This document shows, one piece after another, positions 55,250 through 64,000 of a DNA stretch of 64,000 nucleotides. The DNA is from Siphonodentalium dalli. Its lineage: Eukaryota > Mollusca > Scaphopoda > Gadilida > Siphonodentaliidae. The stretch is taken from NCBI GenBank assembly GCA_032622095.1, contig CP136061.1, forward strand, positions 57,179,301-57,243,300, written 5' to 3'. A program made the position numbers and the translations under genes. The stretch's first letter is position 1, and the number at the start of each line of letters is the position of its first letter. A model generated the notes under the pieces. It was not told the DNA's origin and did not search any database. It was given only the letters and a program-made list of their open reading frames with translations.

Positions 55250-57225
55250 AAATACAATACGAACTTCTGAAAAACGAAGCATCCGTGAATATTCTACATA
55301 AATTGTTCTCTCTATATTTTGAATGTAATATTATTCCTTCTACTTGGAAACAGTCCATAGTATTGCCGATCCGAAAGATCCTACATCTGATCAGAGAATA
55401 TCGTGGCATCAGTCTTCAATCTGTTGTCGCAAAATTATACTGTTCGATACTGAATGATAGAATATCTGAATTCCTCGCTTGTAAAGATATTCTGGTTGAC
55501 GAACATAATGGGTTCAGGAAAGGACGTGCCTGTCTCGATCATGTGTACACACTGTCCAGTATAACTCGAAATAGAAAATCAACGTTTGTGGCATTCGTGG
55601 ACCTAAAAAAGGCATTCGATTATGTGGACCGCGATCTTCTTGAATATAAACTTTTACAGAATAACATCACGCAAAACATGTACTTCGCCATAAAATAACT
55701 CTACAGAAATACGACTTCGTGTGTAAAAGTTGGCAGTGCACTAACAGAGTGGTTTTCGTGCAATTCTGGAGTAATCCAAGGAAATAACTTATCACCGACA
55801 TTGTTCTCCGTGTATGTGAACGACCTCGCTTGTGACATAAAAACCTTAAATAGAGGAGATGATGTTGGTAATACAAACATCAGTATTCTTATGTATACGG
55901 ATGACATTGCTCTGAACAGTGACAATGAACGCAATATGCAATGTATGCTCGATGTCCTTGACTCATGGTGTAGAAAATGGAGACTCCATGTGAACACTTC
56001 CAAAACTAAAATTCTACATTTCCGCACACCTCAGCGCAAACGAAGTGATATTGTGTTTTCAATTGGAAATGACGTGGTAGAATACACCGATAACTACAAA
56101 TACCTAGGAGTGGTTTTTAACGAAACGAACGAGTTTAGTGCAGCCGACGAGACCCTGGCGCATTCTGTGGGTCGCGCACTGGGAGCTGTAATATCGAGAA
56201 TTCATTCATTCAAAGACATTGGCATTGATACATATGAAAAACTATTTAATAATTGCGTCGTTCCCATTATGGACTACTGTATAGTGGTGTATGGGGATTT
56301 AAAAGGTTCCATAGTATTGATATGGTACAAAACCGTGCGCTACGATATTTCCTCGGCGTGCACCGATTCACACCTCTACCTTCACTCAACGGGGAGATTG
56401 GATGGATAACTTCAACACACCGACGATGGTTAAGCATGGCAAGACTTGGAATCGGCTGATAAGGATGGACAATGGTCGAATTGCGAAAACTGTGTTTTTA
56501 TGGGAACTCAAGACATCTTCAAAAGACAGTTGGGTATCGGCTGTGAGATCTGTACTAATTTCCAGTGACCAATTTCACGTATTTGCTAACAGGTTGGTTT
56601 GTGACCTAAATGAATGCGAAATTAACCTGAAAAGGTGTAACCAGACCAACTGGCAAGCTGGTGTAAATAGACTTGTTAAGTTAAGACTGTATAAAGACCT
56701 CAAACCGGAATATCTCACAGAAACATACGTAAAACTGAACATTAGTAAAGGAGAACGTTCATTTGGTGCCCGATTTCGGTACGGGATCCTGCCGCTATGT
56801 GTAGAGACCGGTCGATGGCGAAATGAAGACTTGGTCGACCGAATATGTGTGTTCTGCCAATCAAAGTTTGTGGAAGACGAGCTCCATCTTTTTCTTCAGT
56901 GCAACGCATATGATAATTTCCGGACGGATTTTTTTCGTAGTGCAAATTTCCACATCAAAGGTGTGAATTATCTGACTTATATGACCAAACATTTATTCGA
57001 TAACTTTCCGCGACAAACTGCTAAATTCCTGTTCCGTGCATTTAGAGAAAGACAGACATTAATAACGACGCCGCGCAATTAATTAATAATTATATTGAAT
57101 TTGAAATAGAGTGACTTATAGGCCCTATATGGGCCGGGTGTAATTGTCGATTATTGTTGTGTGTATACACTTTATATATGTAACACAATGTCACTATAAT
57201 AAACAAATATTCAATTCAATTCAAT
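55250..57225 (+). mobile_element. 5'-truncated LINE, RT and C-terminal domain, recently inactivated
   Basis: The 3' part of a non-LTR retrotransposon. Frame 1 reads EYRGISLQSVVAKLYCSILN, HNGFRKGRACLDHV and FVDLKKAFDYVDRDLLEYK, then a single TAA (55696-55698), then continues in the same frame with VIQGNNLSPTLFSVYVNDL and the catalytic MYTDDIALNSD (YTDD). The frame shifts near 56280 (to a VWGFKRFHSIDMVQNRALRY stretch) and again near 56440, continuing to 57082. The C-terminus has a CX2C-X8-H-X4-C knuckle (CVFCQSKFVEDELHLFLQC). After the stop there are about 140 bp of 3' UTR and an AATTCAATTCAAT tail. The LINE-free paralogue at 37832-37985 confirms both ends. One nonsense and two frameshifts make it inactive. 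Antisense to the host gene, in an intron. Confidence 0.9.
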
Positions 57226-57391
57226 ATATGTGGACATATCACTCATCCGAACCGGCCTTGGCTGCATCCCATGTATGTGTTGTGGCGATACCTGTAATCA
57301 ATTATACAGACTGTGGTTGTGTCTGAATTATGGCGCTCTGCTAAACTTAGGCTTGCAACTAGTTTACTTATACGATATATAATAAACTTAC
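57226..57391. other. Intron, duplicated with 48503-48670
   Basis: Matches the other EGF block closely (ATATGTGGACATATCACTC on), ending at the EGF exon donor. Confidence 0.75.
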
Positions 57392-57499
57392 TGATTTGTG
57401 TAGCACAGGTAGCCCCCGTGTATCCAGCAACACAGATGCATGTGTTTACTACGCCGACAACTTTACAAGCTCCGTGAGTACCACAATTGACAGCGCAAT
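57392..57499 (-). CDS. EGF-ZP protein, EGF-like exon (upstream copy)
   Basis: 108-bp minus-strand exon with acceptor ACATTTCAG and donor GTAAGTTT, paralogous to 48671-48778. It encodes DCAVNCGTHGACKVVGVVNT, then CICVAGYTGATCATQI; all six EGF cysteines are kept and only two residues differ from the other copy (D to V, G to V). Phase 1 at both ends, so this copy can splice either to the other EGF exons or straight to the ZP-N exon. Between this exon and the next one downstream lie a LINE and a minisatellite element. Confidence 0.85.
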
Positions 57500-58511
57500 C
57501 TGAAATGTAATGTTGATGACGGTTTAGACTAAAATGTAAAACTAATTCACATCTGGAAACATTACTTCCATTTGGCAAAAATATTTGTAAATACGAATTT
57601 TAATTTCACAAGAAACTAATAATTTCACAAGAAACTATCTCTAAAGAAATGTGTCGATCGAAACCATCCATGTGACACCGTCTTCTAGTATCGGTGTATG
57701 TGAGTGCAAATCATGTGGCACCCTGACCAATTGATACCCACCAAACAATTCAAATATCTGTGAAAATACACAAGATTTTTTTCCTGCGTGCAGAAAACAC
57801 TAGGAATTCATTTATGGTTCGTGGTATATGGTTTCCGTTGATTTTGTTTTGCTTTGGTTTTTTTTTTTTTTTTTTTTTTCAAAATATATACCTCAATTCC
57901 CGACTAATGAAAATTTCTGGTTTTTGGTCAGAAAAAGTTAGAAATATATTAGAGACTATAGGTAGACTTAATCTTTTTTATTATTTTTACACATTTGTGT
58001 CCGGTGCATTTATGGTTTTACCTCAAACTAATTGCGACACAATGTTTCGCAGGAGAAATAAGTACATTGTCCCTTATGATAGACAAGATGCTAAAAATCA
58101 GAAAGAATAAAAAAAAAATGAGAAATTGATGAATTTTGTGAAATAATTTTGTGAAAATTTGGTAATTTACTCAATTTTATTGTTTTTCAAGTACGTCCAT
58201 AAAAAACACTTCATTTCATAAGTAAGTTTATTCCTACAAGTTCTCACTTGGAAAGCATGATAAAATCGTTACATGACTCTTAGTTTCCGGCTGCGGTAAC
58301 ATGTGACGTTCAGTGAGATTAATATCGGGCTTGGCTTGCGCCTCTCACTTCAAATCCATCAAGGTGATATAGCCCTAAGATCTCCATTGTCAAATATCAA
58401 TCTAGTAGGCCAGCATGATAATAATAACAACACTATGTTGACACCTTTGATAAGGGGTTATCTGTGATTGTTCTAAGTGTTCATTGTCTAGGATTGATAT
58501 CCATATTGTCA
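57500..58511. other. Intron, duplicated with 48779-49192 and 51024-51611
   Basis: Paralogue without the 1.83-kb DNA element; it has a longer poly-T run (57859-57881). No exon. Confidence 0.7.
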
Positions 58512-59768
58512 TAAACTCTCTGTACAAAGCATCTTGGAGATCTATGAAAAATCGATCATACCAATTATGACATACGGAGCTGAGGTGTGGGGTTTTGAAA
58601 ACCTAACATGCTTTGAAAAACTTGAATTGTGGTTTTTTAAATTCTCCCTTAAAATGAAAAAAATCAACACCCAATGCTTTTGTTTATGGGGAACTAGGAA
58701 TGTGCCCCATAACGGTGAGAATCAAATCCCGTTCCCTCTCGTATTGGGCTAAGCTTATCTGCATGCCAACCAATAGATTGCCTCTTATTTTGTATTATGC
58801 TATGTACTATTTATATTGTGATAATGTTTTTAATAATTCACTGATTATTGGTATACGGGATACCCTGAACTGCCTAGGTATGAGTAGTGTCTGGACCAAC
58901 CAACACGTACCAAGCTTGAAAAGCTTCAATCGCACAACTTCCGGTAAGCTACGTGACATATACATCCAAGAATGGTGGGCAACAATATCGAAATCAAGCA
59001 AATTCGCATTTTATCGGATTATAAAGTCAAATTTTGAACGAGAGAATTATCTATCCCTTGATGACAATAGAGCAGTTCAAAACATTTTAGCTTTCCGCAC
59101 TAGAAACCACAAACTCCCTATAGAACTCGGTGCTTGGACGAATACCGATTATTCCGACAGAATCTGCACTCTATGTAATCTCGAAATCGGCGATGAATAT
59201 CACATGGTACTGACGTGTAGGGAACTTAGCGAATTAAGAATAAAACATCTAAAACCCTACTTCTATCAGAGACCAAACACTTATAAATTGGCCGCTCTAT
59301 TTAACTCCCGAAATCATAAGACAGTTAAAAACTTGTCAGTATTTATTAGGAAGGTCCTTGAGATATTTAGGTCCCCCTGAGGCTTACTACCAGCAGCCTG
59401 TCGAACTTAAACAGTGTAGGTAAAGAATATCGTCCACCCCATTTCTACATGTATACCTGTAATGACCATACAGTGATTACCAAAGTGATTGACCACCTGA
59501 CCGGGGCGGGATGGTGGGTTGTTTTTCGGGATTTGGTCGGGTGTGGCTTGTTGCCATTCATCGGAAAGCTATCGCCGAGAGCTTTCCGATGGATGGTGGC
59601 GGGCGTATTTCCGACTGGGTCCTGAGGGGCTGCCCATAGTTCTGCTGTGGCTGTGTGGTCGGTTTCTTTGGGCATTGCTGTATATATATACATTGTATTT
59701 ATGTATACAACTCTTCTGTAATGTCTTTTTTGACGATCTGAATAAACTTAATTGAATTGAATTGAATT
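58512..59768 (+). mobile_element. 5'-truncated LINE, C-terminal part
   Basis: Frame 1 piece (58534-58752): YEKSIIPIMTYGAEVWGFEN and a FEKLELWFFKFSLKMK stretch. A frameshift near 58700 leads into the long frame 58700-59380: TVRIKSRSLSYWAKLI, REN..SLDDNRAVQNILAFRT, NHKLPIELGAW and the knuckle CTLCNLEIGDEYHMVLTC (CX2C-X8-H-X4-C). RT itself is missing through 5' truncation. After the stop are a 210-bp hairpin element and a tail AATTGAATTGAATTGAATTG. The C-terminal frame resembles the 0.3-11.15 kb LINE, not the LINE at 55-57 kb. The paralogous site near 51611-51620 lacks it. Confidence 0.88.
59471..59680. mobile_element. 210-bp hairpin MITE, copy 2
   Basis: Same structure and exactly the same length as 44168-44377, ends CAGTGATTAC / GGGCATTGCTG, again preceded by CCATA and followed by TA. 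The hairpin centre is TATCGCCGAGAGC between GCCATTCATCGGAAAGC and GCTTTCCGATGGATGG. It is more GC-rich and less perfectly paired than copy 1. It lies in the LINE 3' UTR. Confidence 0.85.
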
Positions 59769-60090
59769 GTTTTGGTATAGGGTTTACAGAGCAGTTTCTT
59801 ATTATTGGGTCACACTATTATGTCATGTTATTAATAAAACAACAATATTCAGGTAGTATATGTATCAAATCAACAAATTTGCAAGATAAATCATGTGGTA
59901 GATGTGAAACATTCAATGAAGGCGACAGTGTGCCTCGAAACAGCCATGTGGCTACGACTAGCTAATCAATGACACTGAGGCACAACAGGCTCTGGCTCAG
60001 TCATCTAATCCGAGGAATGTGACATCATAGATAAGCTTACCCTATAATATAAATCAAATTATTATTAATAGTAATAGTAGAAGTACTTAC
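59769..60090. other. Intron, duplicated with 51620-51944
   Basis: Paralogous intron sequence resuming after the LINE; contains no exon. Confidence 0.7.
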
Positions 60091-60231
60091 TGCCAGTCAC
60101 AGTTACAGAACAATCAGGCCCGGCTCTTGTTGGCGGGCATGTACATATACCGGTTGTTTTATCGCATGTACCCGATCCACCATCACAGTCCGGGTCATCT
60201 CTGAAGCAATGAAAGGTCGACCACTGTGCGT
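60091..60231 (-). CDS. EGF-ZP protein, most upstream EGF-like exon
   Basis: 141-bp minus-strand exon; acceptor TTTTCCACAG, donor GTAAGTAC (plus-strand ACTTAC at 60085-60090). After two bases completing a codon it reads DAQWSTFHCFRDDPDCDGGS, then GTCDKTTGICTCPPTRAGPD and CSVTVTG. Six cysteines, C-x6-C-x6-C-x6-C-x1-C-x8-C, form an EGF-like domain different in sequence from the 108-bp exons. Phase 1 in and out, hence compatible with them. The exon order EGF (this) - EGF (57392) gives a two-domain unit that was duplicated downstream. Upstream exons, including a signal peptide, were not found between 60232 and 64000. Confidence 0.8.
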
Positions 60232-61227
60232 CTGTGGAAAACAAATATAACTGAATTTTAAAGCACGAAATTATCATATTATTTTAATCAGCTTTAACTA
60301 ATATGTTTTAAATTGACTAATTCTATTGTTTAGTTAATGCTGGACGTGGCTCATAAAAACTTCACATACATAGTGTTTGAACTTTTATTTTACAAAACAT
60401 AAATTTTACACATTACCGACCACTTTATATATTTAATAAGTGTAACGTAAAGCTCTTCTGAAGACTCAAATTCAATTAGTGTATTGCTTTTTAGCACCAT
60501 TTAGCAAAATAAAATCCAGGTTCCTTTAAAGATTTTCCACTTACAGATAATAAAACTGCAGAATGAGCCCATTTTATTGAGGGAAATCTTCAGATAATAA
60601 GTCAAACCTGGTCGTTTGTTAAACTTAGTATATGAATATCCAATGGGACAACTGCTCGCAAACGATACTCCAGTACAGAAAGGGATAAAACGAACGCTGA
60701 GATGTATCGTCCAGTAGTAAATATTCTCTGTAGCGACATCCAACATCTGGCCATATATCGAGGGAAATTGAGAAAGCCCGTTTAGGCCCTGAAGTTCCAT
60801 GGCGGCTCTTCGGAGTTAATGAATCATATAGGGGGATAAATCATAACCGGAACGGACTAAACATCATGATCTATTTACCTCGTACCCTACTATATACCAC
60901 CGATTATATGCCAACCAACGGAATCCCGTTCTTGACCGGGCGTTATGGGAATACTTATAACGATTGCACACATGCAAATACTTTATCTCAACGATGCCTG
61001 CACTAACAAACGAAATATGTTTAAGGAATTATAATACATGTAGCATAATAATATACAACGGTGATACACGGACTATTATGCAGATGAATCTAAAGTTCCA
61101 TATTGTGGGACACAGTATCTGGAAGTTCAAGAATAATCTGGTAAGTGGAATGAAGAATTTATGAGATTTGTTTTAATTGAACGCATTCTTACGGCAGCGT
61201 AGAACCGCCACCCCATCTGTCTGTTAC
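60232..61227. other. Probable intron; no exon found
   Basis: 60232-60544 is duplicated at 52087-52396; beyond it no gene is recognised. The 99-codon minus-strand ORF at 60501-60800 has no domain signature. Confidence 0.4.
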
Positions 61228-61455
61228 TAACTTGTTTGTAAAACTTGTTTGAACAAGTTAGCTAATTTGTTTAAACAAGTTATTACTTGTTAAACACAAG
61301 TTAGTTAATTTGTGTAAACAAGTTAGTAACTTGTTTAAACAAGTTATTTAACTTGTGTAAACAAGTTAGTATCTTGTTTAAACAAGTTAACTAACTTGTG
61401 TAAACAAGTTACTATCTTGTTTACCCGAGTTAGTGAACTTGTTGAACAAGTTATG
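61228..61455. repeat. Palindromic satellite on GTTTAAAC
   Basis: Tandem units of about 26 bp, consensus TAACTTGTTTAAACAAGTTA with GTGTAAAC variants; each unit is itself a palindrome. About nine units, degenerating at both ends (CTTGTTTACCCGAG, CTTGTTGAACAAG). Confidence 0.9.
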
Positions 61456-61584
61456 GATCTTGAGTACTTGGATAATATCTGTCAAACATATGGCAGCTAT
61501 GAAACTCAACAGTCCGTCGATGGGGTGGGTAAGATTATCACTTTATGTTCACAGCGCCACAAGCCAAACGTGTAACCCTTGTAA

Positions 61585-62333
61585 GGGGGTGTGTGTTTCG
61601 ATATAACATATAGCCAACACGGGCAGCCCTCATGCACACGAGTCGACAATTTACTAGACCAAAACCAATCAAGAGCTTAATACGTTGATGCCACCGCAAG
61701 GGTGGTGGCCATCTTTGGTTGACTGGTTACGCTTTCGGTGTGTATGGAGAAAAATAACTTGCGTTGGGCCAACATAGTCTCCTTTGGACGAAATCACACA
61801 AAGGGAAGGGGTTGAGAAATGACATGGTTTCCCCATTGCCCCACACAGTCCAGAGCCAATCTTGGGTGGAAGGTGGCTTTTCGGGGCGCATATATACAAT
61901 GACCCCTCCCCTTATTAGACCGGAATCGCATATTTTTCCTAGAAATTGCATATTAGCCCTGTTCAGGTGACTATCTTGGATAGCCGTCGAGATGCCGTGG
62001 TATGGCTCCAGTTATCGTGTCAGCCATCTTACAAAACCCAGCCAACAATTTACATAAGTCGACCCTATGGTCGATGTTCGGCTACACAATGTGTTGTATG
62101 GTGGCTCGGTCCCTTTCCTTTGGCGTTTTCGGCCAAAGGAGACTATATGTTGGTCCACGAAAATATATTTTTCCTGATATGAACGAAAGCCTAACCATGC
62201 AGCCACCTAAAGATGACTACACTACCTTGCGAGTCAGGGCATCAACGTCTCAGCCTCTAAATTTATTTTGGTTCAGTAAATTGCCGGCTCGTGTGCGGGG
62301 CTGGCAATATGTTATATGAAAACACACACCCCC
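61585..62333. mobile_element. Foldback element, ~750 bp
   Basis: Ends GGGGGTGTGTGTTT in inverted orientation. The arms continue with ATAACATATAGCCA / GCTGGCAATATGTTAT, CACACGAGTCGACAATTTAC paired with GTAAATTGCCGGCTCGTGTG, and GGCCAACATAGTCTCCTTTG paired with CAAAGGAGACTATATGTTGG, about 220 bp per arm. ORFs inside are the arms read through; there is no transposase. Confidence 0.8.
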
Positions 62334-63814
62334 GTATATGGAGCCTGATGGTTCATGGGTTGTCCACCATGACACCACTTGTATATGGTGAAACTGGTAT
62401 ATATATACCCAATAGAGATTAAATTGAAAATCAGACACCTCTCATACTGGGGAAGAATCATGAACAATAAATATGTTCAATCAATTGTTTAGTTAGTGTT
62501 TAACGTCGTTGTAGTGGCAAAGCCATATCACGGCGACTCCAAGGAAATATCCGCATGTAGTTTTCCGTTATATATATTCTGACATTTGAACATGCCCATA
62601 TGACGATCATACATTAAAATGTTCCCTGTTAGTGAAAGCATGGGTTTTGTATTTCTTGAGAGTTGACTATCCCTATTCAATTGATGATTATTCGGCATGT
62701 ATTCTCAAAATAGCCACTCACACTATTCTTTATCGTATAGATGTGTTGATCAAATTGAACAGAATATCTTCCCATGTAAAGTTGAAATCTGACTCCGGAT
62801 ATACACAAGTATTCTCAAAACTATCAGAGGAACTTATGTCATGAATCTATACTCTGGCTATACGTGCACTTCGCAGATATCATATTATATATATTCTCAA
62901 CCAGTTCAAAAACCTGGGAACATTTTGATGTTCTGACGGGGAAGTTTATGACATTGAAAAACAATGTAGGTAGTATATCTATTAGTTATTTAGTGTAAAC
63001 ATATTTTTATTCCCAATTCCAAACAAATATCATAATATACAGATGACACATATATGCATATGTTAGTTATTTCAGAGCTGGTGATGATCCAATAGCTCAA
63101 GATGGAATGATTTAGGTGACTTTGATTAACCGATTTATCTTTGCGTCGCTTTCAAACGTGAAATTCCTCCCTGGTCCACCCCATACTGTGAAACAGATAA
63201 TTGAGGAACAATTTGTATTATCAAAGAAATGTTAGAAAAATCAATGTCACGTCAGATTATACCAAAAAAGTTTCCAGGTTTTGAACTGGTGGAATATGAT
63301 TTATACGGGTGTGTAACCAGTGTAATGATTCGTGACATAGACTGTATTTATATATACTCACATGTCCCCACGAACAGAATCGTGGAAATCCCCAGTATCA
63401 CCAGCTTCCCGTCCATGATCTAAAGGTGTAAAAAATTGTAGTTTGGTTAACCCTTTACAAAATACTCATTGACGAGTAGTTTCCATAGTAAATGTTCAGA
63501 TAATAATAAGTTCCATTTTATCATCTTAACATATCCCACTAAAGATTCAGAATCCTTCTGCACTTGTATTATCTGTTGTCTACTTATATTTCCTGAAAAT
63601 TCCTCCAGATGGATACTACACACTAAATCCAAAGTCGTTAATATTGGGTAGCTAAATTTTTTTCCCTACTTTCCTAGTCTTTTTAGCTCCCTTTCCTAGT
63701 CATTTTAGCTACCTGGAGCTGGTATTTTTAATACTGATTACGTAGCAAAGAATATATACATAGGTAGTTAAATGGACGAACATGACATTAGGAACTTATT
63801 TCCTATTCCTTATT
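62334..63814. other. No gene seen
   Basis: AT-rich sequence without recognised exons. TTTTTAGCT(C/A)C / TTTCCTAGTC motifs repeat at about 63670-63715. Confidence 0.4.
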
Positions 63815-64000
63815 TTCAAAAATGTGGCTTTCGGCCGATTTGATGGTATGGGTGGGAGGCCGGCCCCAAATACCACCAAGAAACACCCCGACCCCCACCC
63901 ATCACACCGGGGGGGTGCCACCCCGAGGGATGATAATTGGGTATGGACCATTTTCGAGAACGGTAAGGATTTCGACCGAGTTGACGGCATGGGTGGGTGG
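63815..64000. repeat. Partial GC-rich repeat at window end
   Basis: CGATTTGATGGTATGGGTGG (63836) is echoed by CGACCGAGTTGACGGCATGG and GTGGGTGG at 63974-64000, which suggests the start of a ~140-bp tandem repeat cut by the window edge. A G/C-homopolymer-rich stretch lies between. Confidence 0.55.

Noticed and set aside
60501-60800. 99-codon minus-strand ORF as an upstream exon of the EGF-ZP gene
   Set aside because: No EGF cysteine pattern or signal peptide, and no splice sites in a compatible phase.

Overview
This window is eukaryotic, animal-type nuclear DNA from what looks like a repeat-rich, AT-rich marine invertebrate genome. A lophotrochozoan such as a mollusc, brachiopod or nemertean is my best guess, from the mix of repeats; the sequence does not name the species. 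There is no operon structure, and host coding sequence appears only as short exons with GT/AG splice signals. Almost everything else is mobile-element DNA, tandem repeats and inverted repeats.

One host gene can be assembled, on the minus strand. From 5' to 3' its exons are: an EGF-like exon (60091-60231), an EGF-like exon (57392-57499), a related exon with a net +1 frame change (51945-52086), an EGF-like exon (48671-48778), a truncated copy of that exon (48257-48347), a ZP-N exon (25674-25855) and a ZP linker exon (15817-15971). The three intact EGF exons start and end in phase 1. The ZP-N exon starts in the matching phase and joins the linker exon in phase 0. The product is a secreted or membrane-anchored EGF-ZP protein of the extracellular-matrix type. 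Its first exon, its ZP-C half and its 3' end are not visible. The EGF part was multiplied by tandem duplication of segments now at about 48.35-52.4 kb and 57.07-60.5 kb. Insertions present in only one paralogue show several transposon boundaries.

Region by region. 0.3-11.15 kb: a decayed LINE cut in two, just before its RT catalytic box, by an 8-kb nested insertion. That insertion holds a 4.1-kb element with clustered ACGGTC motifs, two non-autonomous DNA elements, and a structure with inverted arms of about 950 bp around a C2H2 zinc-finger ORF. 11.16-12.3 kb: a dead Penelope-like element (PLE). 16-25.7 kb: intron with palindromes, a satellite, a 1.37-kb CTTAAG-array element and two inverted-repeat elements. 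26.7-33 kb: an antisense LINE fragment and two copies of an element carrying a 21-bp minisatellite. 34.1-36.7 kb: a nearly intact PLE with reverse transcriptase and GIY-YIG endonuclease. 37-41 kb: microsatellites and small duplications. 41.3-46.5 kb: about 23 tandem units of roughly 160 bp, interrupted by a second CTTAAG element. 48-60.5 kb: the duplicated EGF region, invaded by two LINEs, a 1.83-kb DNA element and a third minisatellite element. 61.2-62.3 kb: a palindromic satellite and a foldback element.

The best candidates for undescribed biology are the CTTAAG-array transposon (two copies in opposite orientation, matching termini, 6-bp target duplications), the zinc-finger element with very long inverted arms, and a 210-bp perfect-hairpin element found at exactly the same length in two unrelated hosts. 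All calls come from reading the sequence; no database search was possible.
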